A stretch of 64,000 bases of DNA from Craspedostauros australis (taxonomy: Eukaryota > Bacillariophyta > Bacillariophyceae > Mastogloiales > Achnanthaceae): the NCBI GenBank assembly GCA_026770025.1, contig JAMXDE010000038.1, positions 598,257 through 662,256 of the forward strand, in the 5' to 3' direction. The translations under genes and the position numbers were made by a program. The notes under the pieces are model-generated. The model made no database searches and had not been told where the DNA came from. It saw nothing but the letters and a program-made list of their open reading frames with translations. Shown here piece by piece: positions 11,016-22,868 of this stretch. The stretch's first letter is position 1, and the number at the start of each line of letters is the position of its first letter.

Positions 11016-14000
11016 TGATGATTTGGTGAGTTGTCTTGTCTTGTCTTTATCTGAGTCTTCGTGGTTCCTGTCGGTTTACATGTGGCAGAGACGTATTGGT
11101 GGTGGATGAATGGATGGATGTGTGAGCAAGTACGGAGATGGATGAGAAACTCAAGGATGGACAGGTAACGGTGTTCATGCAAGAAGTACCATGTGTGGAT
11201 GCATGTCAGTATGACAGAAACATTGCGATGTGCAACTCTCTTGGTATGATTTGGCGGCTACGGCAGGTATTGTCCTGCACGGGTGCTTGTCGTGGATGAT
11301 GCTCCATGCAGGAACGCATTCCGCACATCCCCCCTCGACAAACCCGTTCCCTGAACTCACTCTGTGTACTCTCTTGCTGTCGATCTCTCTTGGCCAAGAA
11401 AGTGTCAGTTTGCTCAGAGAGTCTGTTGACCTTTGGATGTCTCTGCACTCTGCTCAATCACGCTGTTCTCGTTTCCTTGGTGGGCAGCGTCTTGTATTGC
11501 TTGCGTTGAGAGGGTTGGGCAGTGGCGATGATGGCGACGGTGGCGAGAGTGTGTTTTTTTCGGTTGCGCTGTGCTTCTCTTGTGAAACTCTTCTGTTCTG
11601 TTTTATGGGGATGAGGGGAGTCGGCCTTGGCCGGAGCACATGCATGAGGCATCCAAGTTCAGTGCCGCTCTCTGCGAGTATTTGCCAGAGAGAGAGAGAA
11701 GAGTCGGCCCAGAGGCGTATGGGTGTGCTCCTTTCAACCAAACGAGAAAATGAAAGGCAAAAAGAACGCATGCGAACAGTTTGTCGCTGCGACTCTTGCA
11801 CCGCTGCGGAAAGCGTTTCTTGACATGACTTCGACTAATCCACTCAATGATGACGTGGCGGGGTTGCGCGTCAGCACAAAGAACAAAACAAGAACTGCGA
11901 ACAACAAACTTGCGTTGCGTGAGCGTTTGTGTCTGGATGATGGAACTGTCGCAATTCGCCCTGCGCAACCTCACGGCCGGTTCCATCAGAGGGGGGATCT
12001 TCGATCACTTCGTGGCTGGTCGCCTGGAGAGCATGAAATATCATATCGCTCAAGTGCAGCAAATGAGCCAAGGATCTCCATTGAGTCCACCAGGTTGGTA
12101 TCTGTGATATAAATGCAAGCAGGATCCCAGCGACACTGGGACCAGCACCGCATAGCATACCCATACTCGTACCATGCGATTCCACCTGAACGATAGATGA
12201 TGTTCGTTTCGTCACAGTGGGAATACCGGTGGGATTGGGGGCCACCAAGATGTCCACGACAGTGCCACGAGCTACTCCACGCTGAGTGGCATTGGAGGAG
12301 ATTCTTTGCACCACCAGATCAGCCATTGCGTCTACTCGTCGTCTCGTACATATGGACGAGTGTATCAGTCCGCATTAATACGCAGCGTCCTTCATCATAC
12401 AGAACTGACAATGGGATTGCAGCGAGGTGAGGATATGTCAAACAACCACCGTAGAAGCACTCCTCGCGACTCCATGCAATCAGCTGCTCTTCACCCTTGA
12501 GTTGCTGTCTCTGTCTCTCTCCAGATTTGACCGGCTCGGGAGCAGAGATTGTCACCTTCGCACCATCCAGATAGCGCTCCAATGTTGCGAGCGTGGAATA
12601 ACGATCCAGATACCATCGATGTCTGCGCGAGAACGGAACACCCTCCCGACATATAGTCGTACTACTCTGCACTATCACCTGCAAAGTGGAAAGCATCGAC
12701 GCTTGGCGCAGGAACCTGAGTCCCTTCAACAGAGGGATCAGACACTCTCATAGACCACAGCGAAGACAAACAGCATGACTTTTCGTGTCTTCGAGGCATT
12801 GGGAAGGCAGACGCAATGTTCTTCACAGCATCGCCTTTGTGGTGCGAGTTTTTGGAATAGTATCACGCTCTCATCGTTTTCATCGACGGATTCCGCGTTC
12901 TCTTTGCATGTGCCCCCCTTGTTCCATGCTTGTTCCATCCTTGTTCCGTGATCCTTGATTAAGTACTATATGTACTGGTAGTCGTGCGGTTTGTCGGAAC
13001 GGCGGTATGACGTGGACATGTAGAGCTGTTTGTTGGTGGTGTTTCACGTCACACAATCATCTCGAATCGACGAAGGATGGAACCGGACCAGTGAAGAGGC
13101 CCAATAAATGTCTGATAGCGTTCCACGCTCTCAGGTTCGTGTTCAGGTCTCGTTCCACATCCGGTACAGAAATGTCGCGTTCCGAGTTCTGGTGGGGAAC
13201 GGAACAGCTAAAGGTACCCATAGATAAGAAAGATAGTTGACTAGGGTTCTCTGCGGACATAGAAGCGTCCTTGTGTTCGTGGATGTGATGCGCTTCATGT
13301 GTGCTGTCCTTGCCTGGCGACCTGGTGGTTCATTACGTACGCAAACAACACACTTAAATTTCTACGCGAATCGGAGGAGAAAATGAAATCTGTCCACAGT
13401 GTGGCAAGCACACATCATGCGCATACGTATTCTTGTTCGAGGAGATACCGTAGCTTCACCTCGTCGATGCAATTACAGATACACGCGAGCCACTGTGTAT
13501 CGGAAACAATACTCTGCAAGTCTCAACGAACAGTTTCCGACTTGTCGTGGGCTTAGTTGTTTTGTCACTAGTGTTGCGCTTTCCAGTCTTCATGTTCTAA
13601 CATGACACAATGTAAGGTGGAGGTGCGAGTGGGACCTTTTGCGCTGTCCACGAGTATTCTGCATCCCACACAGTCTCCTTGCTGGTCTTTCCTGAATGAC
13701 GATTCCGTATCTTGGCTTGATCCACCTGCCGACCTTCACTTTGTGCCCTTGGCCTTCAATCGTGAAATCTTGGTTGAGATTGTTGTCGCAGTCTCCATCG
13801 ATGATAATTCACCATCCTCCAAGGTTGCAAGAACCAGCAACGGCGATAGAGGATCGTGCCCAAGTGTCCACACAGATGCGTTGGATGCAACGAGTCCACG
13901 TCAGTTTCGTATGGTACCACACGCAGGCCATGAGGAAGTACCGGTACTAGTATGGTGGTAGCTGTATCTAACCTTCGTTGGCTTTCGTTCGCGAACATGA

Positions 14001-14425
14001 CCACCTCTCCCACGTCACGGCGTCAACCTCGCCGAGTGATCGGGTTGGTCGCTGGCTTGTGCGAATGTTGGGTTTGATGGATTTGATGAATTCCACCGCA
14101 TCTCCAGCATCAACCCGTTCTCCTTCCCCCATATCGTCGGGAAGTAGCGACGACGAGCCAGCTGTAGGACCGCGGCCATTGCCCTATGAGCGGATCTTTG
14201 TACCGAATGGATCTTCTTGTGCAGAGCCACTCCTGCGTAGGTAGGTTCATCCAGAGGGTGATGAGAAGTGGCAACTAAAATTTCACTTGGTAGAAAAGGT
14301 ACGATGTGGGGATCTACTCTTTGGGGCAATGAAAACGCCAGGTGGGATCAGGCGATCGTGCCTCAACGACGGAGCCGGAGATGGCTGAGTGCACAAATTG
14401 AGTTTGCTTGGCAAGTGTTCACATA
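11016..14425. other. 3.4-kb spacer with weak coding-like traces
   Basis: No gene can be supported. On the minus strand two adjacent frames, 12729-12319 and 12326-11871, read like ordinary protein (for example RYLDGAKVTISAPEP and GTVVDILVAPNPTG). They would have to be joined by a splice I cannot place. A second set of such traces lies at about 13600-14330 on the same strand, interrupted by stops. These could be a decayed gene or a multi-exon gene with short exons. The right end must contain the promoter of the dynamin-like gene at 14426. Confidence 0.35.
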
Positions 14426-16785
14426 ATGAACGGTCTTGCCATGTTGACACCGTGGTCAACATCTGGAGGCGCAAAAACTAACCAATCTGACGTCAAACCA
14501 CAGCCCACCACCAGCACCACCACCACCACCAATCAACAGCCCACGCCCACGATGAGCTTGAGCGGGAATCATGAGTACCGAGACTTCATGGAAAAGTTGG
14601 CCGAGGCCAACGTCGGCGAGTACATCGACCTCCCCATGATCGCCGTCATGGGTGATACCAGCAGTGGTAAGTCCAGTCTTCTGTCGATGATCTCCACCGT
14701 CGAGCTGCCAAGCTCAGACAAGTTGACGACGCGTTGCCCAACCTTGTTGGACATGACTAAGAGCACGGAGAAGCGAGCCGAGGTGAGCATCCAGTGGAAG
14801 GACGGGACCAAGGGCAAGCATTTCAACCCGATCGAAATAGGTGCGTCGAATTGGGATCAGCTGACTGAATCGATCAGAAAGGCCCAGGAATTCATCATCA
14901 AGGCGACCGGAAAGGAAGTCTCTCGCAACGTCGTTCGTGTGAAGATGTTCGGGCCTGAATGTGAAGATCTCAGCCTCGTCGATCTTCCAGGAATCGTTCG
15001 CTCGCGCGGAAAGGGAGAAAGCGAGTCTCTGTCCACTGAGATCCAAGCCCTCATGGAAGAGTACCTCCAAAACTCGAGGTGCGTTGTTCTCGCCGTGCAT
15101 CCGTGCAACGTCGATTTCCACAACTCACAGATCATGAACGAAGCCCGCAAGGTGGACCCAAACACCGAGAGGACAATTCCGGTGCTGACGAAGCCGGATT
15201 TGATCGACGACGGCGCGGAGGGCGAGGTCAAGCAGCTCCTTCTTGGGCTCAAGACTGACGAGTTCATCCAAGGCTTCCACATGGTCAAGGGCCGCGGACA
15301 GAAGGCTCTGAACGAGAACGTGTCGATCAGCGCAGCGCTGGACCAAGAGGAGAAGTTCTTCGCATCCACCAAACCATGGAGCGACTTCCGCAGGATGGAC
15401 TACTTCGGCACCAAGAGCCTCCGCGTGAAGCTCGGCGAATTGCAGATGAACACCATTCGTCAGGAATTTCCGAAGATCGAAGATGAGATCCGGAAGAAGC
15501 GCGAGAAGGCGGCCGAGCAGCTCAAACTCCTTGGGGCCATGCCCAACAGCTCTGGCGAGAGACGATCCACGTTCTCCAGCCTTAAGGACTACGTCATCGG
15601 CCGCATTGAGAATATGTTGGTCGGCGGCAACATCGACATCGAAGGCAGCGACGATACCAAAGAGACCGTCGCATCAGAGTTCCTCCGAGAATCCGCGGAG
15701 CTGAAGGCCAAGCTTGGTACTACACGATTGGCTTCGGTCACTGCAATGGACGTCGGGCAGCGCGTGAAGTACAAGTCCGGCGGAAACGAAGCCACAGGTG
15801 TGATCGAACGATTCCCTTATGAATCTACTGCGACAGTGACAGATGACAAGACGGGAACAGGTAAGAAAGGAGAGATGATGCATTTGGCATATGCAGCCAA
15901 TGCAGACGAAAGAGAGCAAGACGCGGGACGGCGGGAACACGCAAGCTTCCATCGTCGCCACACCCGCGTGTAAAACCCCCAAATCAGCTTTTGTGTGCCG
16001 TCCACTCACACCATCTCTGCACGTACCTTCGTATTACACCAGTCGTCAATGTCAACGTGGACACTTTGGAGCTCAACTCCGCATGGCTCCAGGAATTGTG
16101 CGCGAAGAACCGCGGTCTCGAGCTCCCTATCTTCCCGAGCTACACCCTGTTCCACACGATCGTGCTCAGGCTCATGAGAGAGGAATGGATCGCTCCGTGC
16201 GACGACCTCGCGATGAAGACATACGGCCTGATCAACGGCCGCGTCAAGCGGCTGCTGTCTCGTTCCCACAAGCTCCAGGCATTCCCTCGTTTGCGCACCT
16301 TCCTGACGAGCACCGCCACCGCCACGTGCGCGGAATTCTTGGATGATTCACGCCGTCGCATCAAGGAGAACTTCGAAAAGGAAGAGAGCGTGTACACACA
16401 GAATGAAAAGCTCGCTGAACGCAACAACGGATCCAATCCTCAGGAAGAGGAGGTCGATGCCGCGAAAATCAACGCCTCCGCCCTCGCCACCCCAACTCCA
16501 CCAAAGAAGGAGGCTGATCGTGATCTCGCTGTAGAGGAGATGATCTCCGCCCTCGATGCGTACGGAAAGATCGCCTACGATCGCGTGTCGGACGACGTCC
16601 CAGCCATCTGCATGCGAATGCTGCGCAATTACCACACCAAGCTGAACGAGCGCCTTCAGGCCGTGACGGATGAAGATCTGAACGAGCACATGCTCGTGCC
16701 GGACTCGGTGAGAGACAAGTACGACAACTGCAAGAAGGAGTATGAGACCTTGGACCAGAGCCTCATGATCCTCAAATCCAGTTAG
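14426..16785 (+). CDS. Dynamin-family large GTPase
   Basis: Two exons: 14426-15860 and 16043-16785. A 182-base phase-1 intron (15861-16042) opens with GTAAGA and closes with CCAG; joined, they give 725 residues. The start is the first ATG after an in-frame TGA at 14399. GTPase motifs are all present: G1 GDTSSGKS near residue 75, the G2 threonine in TTRCPT, G3 DLPG near 185 and G4 TKPD near 255. A helical middle/stalk region follows. The last 85 residues (about 641-725, with ISALDAYGKIAYDRV and LRNYHTKL) match a GTPase effector domain. No pleckstrin-homology or proline-rich domain is present, and the length is closer to Mx/Vps1/DRP types than to classical dynamins. Such proteins assemble as helical collars and drive membrane fission or tubulation. 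The N-terminal 45 residues are a Thr/Gln/Pro-rich leader. Which membrane it acts on cannot be told. Confidence 0.9.
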
Positions 16786-17010
16786 ATCGCTGTGGTGTTT
16801 GGGAACGATGTGCTCAAGACTCCGTGAGTCCGTTACGTTGCTTTCCATCCATCCATTGTCCCAACCCATATCAGGGTATCAATTAAAGTAGAGAGAAATC
16901 TCAGGTTTGCATCAAGAATCGAAGATGGTGGGGCCCATACTCGTATGGTATGATGTCCACACAGTACGTACTGTTGGAGTCGTTTGGTGTTGGCGAAACC
17001 TTGCCTCGGT

Positions 17011-19158
17011 CTACTCTTGGCTGTCGATGGAGACCTTACGCTGTTTGTTCTGCCGAAGCCTCGCCTCACGCACGGCCAGCAGCTGCTTGCCCAGGACGTG
17101 CTCCAGTCCATCCAACTGCGCCGACGATAAGTTAGTCGCCATGATGTCCGTTGTTTTGAGCAGATCGTGAACGTCAAGGCACAGCGCATCCAAGGCATCG
17201 AGCAACAGCTCCTGCTCGTTGACTTGTCGCGGTGCAGGCGAAGATGCCGGTGTCATGTCCGTGGGTGGTGGATCGAATACTGCTGCTGGTATGCAGGATG
17301 GTACAAGGGGAGTGAGATCTTCTTCGTCTGCCTCCTCCATGCTTCCAAACGATGTGACGGCCTGCTTCGTTGATTCGTTTGGATGCTTGTTGGTCGGTGA
17401 TGATGGCATGTCGTGTTCATCTGGTGATGCCGCAGCTGGTGCTTGGGGTGATGATGGGTCATTTTGCGCGCCAAGGTTGCGTGAGTCTGTGCTCTCTACT
17501 GCTTCCGTTCTATGTGCATCATCTTGAGAAGCACCGTTAGGTTTGGCGCTCCCGTTGGATTCAACATGTTGCTCCACACCAGCTGGATCAGCAGCCTTGC
17601 CTCCTCCTGCATCGTTTGTGCCGCTCCCTTGGTCGGTTGCGCCCGCATCTCCGTTGTCTGTGTCGCCGCTTGCAACCGACTTGGCCTGCGCGCCATCGCC
17701 ATCCATCTGCGGCGGCGCCGTATTGGTGGAAGTGCTGCGTTTCTTGCGATTCTGCTTCTTCTTCTTTTTCGACGATGGATGCGGCGAGGTGCCTTCCTCC
17801 TGTTCCAATTCGCGCAGGAGACGATTCATCTGCTCGTCGGCATGCTGCTGGGCGTACTCACGCAGAACACGATGCGCCATCTGCATGCCATCGAATTTGC
17901 GCTTGGCGTTCTGCGATTCCGGCGTCGCGCTGAGGCTGGCCACGTAAACGCTGGCCTTCGATAGATACTCTTGGCACGTGGTGCAATCGTCGGCCGTAGC
18001 GTGGATTCCGTACATGTCGGGTCGCTGCAGGAGGTACTCCACGAGCTGCGCGTGGCCGTGGCCGTACGCCAAGGACAGGAGGGTGTCGCCGGAATGGTTG
18101 GAATGCTGCAGGAGGTACTGGAACTGTTGGAGCAGCCGCTGCTGCGGAACGAGGAGATCCTCGAAGTTGGGACGCGTGTGGAAGGAAAGGCCCGTCGATG
18201 ACGAGTCGGGCGATGCCTTGGAGACGGAGGAGACCCTGACGATGGAGTTGTAGATGTGCTCCAAGCAGGATTCCACCCACACAAGATGGCCCATGCGCGC
18301 TGCCATGAGGATGGGCGTATCACCATGGTTGTTGACGCAGGAGATGAGACGAAATGCTCGGCTGGAGGGGCTCGCGCTGCCGTAGTCGAACTTGTGCAGC
18401 AGCTCGATGAGATAGGGGACGAGTTGCGGGTTGCCATCTGATGCCGCGTGGTGCAACGCCGAGTTCTCGTGCGAGTCGTGATCGAGCGGTTTGCAAGGGT
18501 CACCCCAAAGCTCCTTGAAGTCCTTCCTGTCGCGGTCGTAGTCGTACTTGGGGGCTTGGCGAGCGGCCTGCTTCTGCCCGTTCGCCTTAGGGGTTGGTTT
18601 TCTCTTGGCGTTGTTTTTGGCATTGGCAGGGCTGCCATCATCCGCAGATGAAGAAGAAGTGGACAAGGGCAACGAATAGTTCTTGACAGCGTAATGCAGC
18701 AGATTGACCTGTCCCTTGTCGCACAGAATGAGGATGGGAGTGATGGAAGAGCCCAGCTTCTCCTTGATCCCGCAGGAAGTGGCGGAGAAGTTGTGATCCG
18801 TCGTCTTGCGAAGCGGAACGAAGATGGGATCGAAGGCCTGCTTGACCTTGAAGAGAGGCGCGTTGGGTTCCAGCGAGGCCATCACCCTCAGCACTTCCTC
18901 CTGCTTCCAATGGTACGACGAGTCATCTGGTCGATCTGCCGTTGGTGTTGGCGATGTTGCCGGAGGTGGCGATGTTGCAGAGGATGATGGCTGCGAAGAT
19001 GCCTGTTGCCGTGGTGCGTCCGCTTGCGGCTGCGACTGTGACTGCGATGGTGCATCTCCTGCATCTCCTGCATCCACGATTGGCTGCCCCCATGCAGACT
19101 TTGCCTGTGATTTTGCCTGTGATTGCGATGCTATCTTCGATTTCGTTGGCGATGACAT
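17011..19158 (-). CDS. Ankyrin-repeat protein with Ser/Ala-rich tail
   Basis: A single 715-residue frame starting at ATG 19158. The first 80 residues are Ser/Gln/Pro-rich and probably disordered. Ankyrin repeats follow in the central part, recognisable from GQVNLLHYAVKNY, ENSALHHAASDGNPQLVPYL, HGDTPILMAARMGHLVWVE and SGDTLLSLAYGHGHAQLVEY. A basic KKKKKQNRKKR tract near residues 465-475 is a plausible nuclear localisation signal, and a long Asp/Gly/Ala/Ser-rich segment follows. The last about 75 residues are predicted helical (LDALDALCLDVHDLL...). Ankyrin stacks mediate protein-protein contacts; no enzyme domain is visible. The gene converges on the dynamin-like gene with about 225 bases between the stop codons. 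Partner and function are unknown. Confidence 0.85.
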   Translation of the reverse strand: MSSPTKSKIASQSQAKSQAKSAWGQPIVDAGDAGDAPSQSQSQPQADAPRQQASSQPSSSATSPPPATSPTPTADRPDDSSYHWKQEEVLRVMASLEPNAPLFKVKQAFDPIFVPLRKTTDHNFSATSCGIKEKLGSSITPILILCDKGQVNLLHYAVKNYSLPLSTSSSSADDGSPANAKNNAKRKPTPKANGQKQAARQAPKYDYDRDRKDFKELWGDPCKPLDHDSHENSALHHAASDGNPQLVPYLIELLHKFDYGSASPSSRAFRLISCVNNHGDTPILMAARMGHLVWVESCLEHIYNSIVRVSSVSKASPDSSSTGLSFHTRPNFEDLLVPQQRLLQQFQYLLQHSNHSGDTLLSLAYGHGHAQLVEYLLQRPDMYGIHATADDCTTCQEYLSKASVYVASLSATPESQNAKRKFDGMQMAHRVLREYAQQHADEQMNRLLRELEQEEGTSPHPSSKKKKKQNRKKRSTSTNTAPPQMDGDGAQAKSVASGDTDNGDAGATDQGSGTNDAGGGKAADPAGVEQHVESNGSAKPNGASQDDAHRTEAVESTDSRNLGAQNDPSSPQAPAAASPDEHDMPSSPTNKHPNESTKQAVTSFGSMEEADEEDLTPLVPSCIPAAVFDPPPTDMTPASSPAPRQVNEQELLLDALDALCLDVHDLLKTTDIMATNLSSAQLDGLEHVLGKQLLAVREARLRQNKQRKVSIDSQE

Positions 19159-19802
19159 GCTTGGACCATCGTTTGTGGGAACGACAGCGGCACGATCACG
19201 ATTACAAACACGATCACGATCAGAAGGAAGAGAGTGCTTCGATTGATGCGACGAGTATGAAGATGCCGACCGTGACGATGCCTGTGGAGGTAATGTACGA
19301 GGATTGATGCAGTCTCAATCTCTCCGTTCTTACGTTATTGTGTGCTCGTGTTCGCACTACCACCAAAACCACAGAGGGGAGTTCGCCAACAACACACGCA
19401 CACAAAGATCGCATCTGTCACGCCGCAATTCACGCAATCGCGATCGTCTCTTCGTTTGGTTTTGTTCGCCTTTTGTGTCCAAACACATCTTTGAGTGGAT
19501 CGAATGAGTCATAGAATGATCATCAAAACTAGAGATGGTCCATCTTCCTTCGAATTCGAATTCGTTCTCGGCGAGGTATCTTTGGATCTCCGAAGACGCC
19601 GACGCGCACATCATCCACAGAGAAACAGAGAGAGAGGAACGCAACACATGATGGGAAGCAATCGATGATCATCGTTGCTGGTCATTGTCATACCAACGAC
19701 AAGCACAGCATCATCGATAGCGCGCGGATCAAACTCGTACTCATAATCATCACTCGTGCACTGCACTGCACCAACCCCACCAATCTAAATCCACAAAGCA
19801 CC
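19159..19802. other. Divergent intergenic region
   Basis: This lies between two divergently transcribed genes and should hold both promoters. No clear core-promoter motif is recognised. It is rich in CGAT and GATC-type words and contains a short palindromic stretch (TTCGAATTCGAATTCG) at about 19551-19566. Confidence 0.35.
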
Positions 19803-20822
19803 ATGGGAAGACTGATCGAAGGCAAATGGGTGACCCAGGATCTGGGAAGCGACGCGAACGGTCGCTACGTGCGTCAGATGACGCAGTTCCGCAACACCAT
19901 CCCATCGCCAGAGTATCCTGCCGCGGTGCCGGGCCAGAATCGATACCGCCTCATCGTCTCGCACGCCTGCGGATGGTCCCACCGCTGCATGATCGTGCGG
20001 GCCCTCGTGCCGTGCGTGGAACAGACCGTCCCGATGCTCTTCGTCGATGCCTTCATGGGAGAGGACGGATGGACGTTCGGCAACAACACGCACGTGCTCG
20101 AGGCCAAGGATCTCTTCGCGTCCGATCATGCCAAGCATACCGATGACTCCATCCGCATCAAGGCCATGCACCAGCTCTACGCGTTGGGCAAGTCCGACTA
20201 CACCGGCCGTGCGTCCGTCCCGGTCCTGTGGGACACATTCACGGGAACCATCGTGAGCAACGAGAGTTCCGTCATCATTCGCATGTTCTGCGATCCCAAA
20301 TTCATTGCCCAGGATGACGTTGCAGCACAGCCCATCGATCTCATTCCATCCGAGTTGGAGGCCGCCATCGAGGAGATGGTGCAGGCCAACTACAACCCCA
20401 TCAACAACGGCGTGTACCGTTGCGGCTTTGCGAGCAGCCAGGAGGCCTACGACGAAGCCGTCACCAGCGTCTTTGCTCGTCTGCAGGAGCTGGAAGAGCT
20501 GCTCGGCAAGCAGCGGTACCTGATGGGCAACGACCGCATCACCTTGGCTGACATCTGCCTCTTCCCCACGCTGTACCGTTTCGATGAGGTCTACCACAAC
20601 CACTTCAAATGCAACAAGAAGCACCTGTACGAGTACCCGAATCTGTGGGCCTACACGAGGGAGCTGTACCAGCAAGGCACCGTGAAGGAATCATGTCGCA
20701 TGGACATCATCAAGGAGCATTACTACACCAGCCACGAATCTATCCATCCGCGTCGGTACATCCCGGTGGGTCCGGATGTCGATTGGGAGGAGCCGCATGG
20801 ACGCGATGCACAGAAGTGGTAG
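19803..20822 (+). CDS. Glutathionyl-hydroquinone reductase-like (GST superfamily)
   Basis: 339 residues from the ATG at 19803. The frame is open farther upstream to 19665, but that leader reads as untranslated sequence. The thioredoxin-fold half has the family hallmarks RYRLIVSHACGWSHR, FMGEDGWTFGNN, DYTGRASVPVLWD and IVSNESSVIIRMF. The all-helical C-terminal half has NNGVYRCGFA, GNDRITLADICLFPTLYRFD and YEYPNLWAYTRELYQ. These match Ecm4/YqjG-type enzymes, which use a cysteine to remove glutathione from glutathionyl-hydroquinones. The catalytic Cys is kept (near residue 55), but the usual Cys-Pro-Trp-Ala motif reads Cys-Gly-Trp-Ser. The expected role is cytosolic or plastid thiol detoxification. 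No clear targeting peptide is seen with this start; the longer frame could not be excluded as a transit peptide. Confidence 0.9.
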   Translation: MGRLIEGKWVTQDLGSDANGRYVRQMTQFRNTIPSPEYPAAVPGQNRYRLIVSHACGWSHRCMIVRALVPCVEQTVPMLFVDAFMGEDGWTFGNNTHVLEAKDLFASDHAKHTDDSIRIKAMHQLYALGKSDYTGRASVPVLWDTFTGTIVSNESSVIIRMFCDPKFIAQDDVAAQPIDLIPSELEAAIEEMVQANYNPINNGVYRCGFASSQEAYDEAVTSVFARLQELEELLGKQRYLMGNDRITLADICLFPTLYRFDEVYHNHFKCNKKHLYEYPNLWAYTRELYQQGTVKESCRMDIIKEHYYTSHESIHPRRYIPVGPDVDWEEPHGRDAQKW

Positions 20823-21028
20823 AGTAGATGATGTGACGATGTGAAGACGTGACGAACGAACACGCGGCTGTCGGAGTACAAGGGTTGTACTGGAGTACGA
20901 TGAAACAAATAGCATGAAAATAATATGGAACGATTGCTACGAGTACACATACCCATGGTACTCTCGTCGAACCAGTTTGCTCGTTGCCGTGCCGCCCCGT
21001 GGACGCCCCCACTCCTTGCTCAACATCA

Positions 21029-22868
21029 TCAAATGGATTCCTTCATGGCTTGGATGGTCCGCTTGGAGTACTCATCCAACAGATCGTACGATGGCTGCAG
21101 GAAGGTGGTCGCCGCGATGCGATATTCTTCCGTCGCATGCTGCTCCTTGTTGGCATTGTCGTTGCTGAACTTCTGCTCCACCCGCCCCGTGCGTCCGCCC
21201 TTGCTGTAGAACGACGACACGTGCTCGATGTTGGATCGCTCTTCCTGCGTCAGCGCGCGTTGCAGGGTGAAGGGTAGGACGGCGTCGGTCAACGTCTCGA
21301 TCAGACCATCGTAGTTGATCGGCAGACCCACAACCGCATCGTGATTGTCCAATTGACTCTGGATCTGTTCATGTGCGAATTCGGTCAGCGTCGCGAGATG
21401 GGCGGCACAGAATTCCGACAACGTCAGCGATGAAGGACCGTCGTTGTATCCAAACCGCGGCAGCATATCCTTCATGTACTCGGACGGATTGCTCAGCGCG
21501 CGCAGGCACACGGCACGTCCGCGATACTTGCCGTTGGACTCCAGCGCGCCCTTCTTGGCGTGGCTCATGAGGACCTGGACGGGATCGCGGTAGATGAAGA
21601 ACCACGGCACGCGGGGAAAGGCATCGTGGAAGCTCGCGATGGCAAGCGTGGTCATGGCGGATTGGAACTTGAAGAAGACGCGCTCTTCGTTGGGATCATT
21701 GGAGCGGCTCATGACGTAGACGATGTCACGCCACAGCTGGCGTTTCTGCGCATTCGTGCAACGAAGCCTGTCGCACAGCTTGACCATCTTGATGGGTGGC
21801 GAACTCTCCGAGTAGACGCGGTGCTTTGCTGGTGACATGGCCGCGAGGGAGTTGGCCACCAAGGTGCTGCCGCAGCGAGATTCGTGGAATGCTACGGCGG
21901 AAAGATCGAGAACCTTGATGGAGGCTTCTCCATCTCCATGCGCCGCTTGCTCTTGTTCGCGCGCATCATGCTGCCGCAGCAATGCCACAAGCTCCCGCAA
22001 ATCGAATGGATGTGAACTACGTTCATCGGGATCGCAGTGACGAGACTTTTCCAGCAGATCCTTGAACATGGGAACTGTTGTTGATTACGCAATTCAACAG
22101 AAAGGAATGAAACGCAAGGTGGGCAATAGTTTAGCACAGTGATAGTTGTGATGCAAGTCGTGGGTAAGGCGAGTCAATACGAGCAGCATTGGTGCATCGA
22201 ATGAGCTTGTACATTGGTGCCGTAAACGGTCAGATACCATCCCGCGTTCAACACCTTCGCTGTACCCACACTCTTTCAAGAGAGTCTTGTTAAATGCACT
22301 CCACCGTGCACGAGTATGGATGACACTGACCTTGTGACGGATTCTGCTTTTGCAACTTCCAGTCCAACGGGCAGAAATGCGCGTAGAAACCCGAATAGAA
22401 AGATGGATCGCCCGATGTTGCCGAATCATGATGGTGCTGCACATGCTGTTGCGCATCGATATCGACGAGATGCAACTCGCCGCTGAGAATGCGTTGTAGA
22501 ACCTTGGCCGAATCTGGACCCTTGCCTTCCAACAACCGTTCGGCGGCCTTGCTTTGCAGGAGGGAACCACTGAGACTCGCATCAGCGTTCGTGTCGATAT
22601 CGCCATACCTCGCCTGCTGTTGTTGGCGCAGCGATAAGACGTCCTTCGCCGCGCGTCCGATCTTTCTGGCCATGGGCTGCTCCTGGATTTTCTGAACAAG
22701 CTTTTGGGCTGCGCTGTAGTCGACCCCATCGTGCGCTGATGATCTGCTGCCAAACAGAACATCCCCGGCGACGTGCAACATCGTGAGACAGACTGCGACG
22801 CCGGCGCTGATGATGCAGAGCTGCTGCAGCTTCCGCTGTCGCGCTGCCTTTCCGTCATTCCCCTTCAT
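21029..22868 (-). CDS. Type II membrane sulfotransferase-like protein, paralogue A
   Basis: Two exons: 22868-22331 and 22074-21029. A phase-1 intron of 256 bases (22075-22330) opens with GTCAGT and ends with AACAG; the product is 527 residues. The N-terminus MKGNDGKAARQRK is basic and is followed by one hydrophobic segment (about 14-38), typical of a Golgi type II anchor. After a Gln/His-rich stem comes a P-loop-like FHESRCGSTLVANSL (Cys247-Gly-Ser-Thr), placed like the 5'-phosphosulfate loop of sulfotransferases. YRDPVQVLMSH (341-351) is placed like the 3'-phosphate-binding motif. This supports PAPS-dependent sulfation of glycans or lipids in the Golgi lumen. The substrate is unknown, and the assignment is by motif only. 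A paralogue with the same gene structure lies 5 kb away at 27271-28954. Confidence 0.75.

Noticed and set aside
19785-20675. A 296-codon minus-strand frame
   Set aside because: Exact shadow of the well-supported glutathionyl-hydroquinone reductase gene on the + strand.
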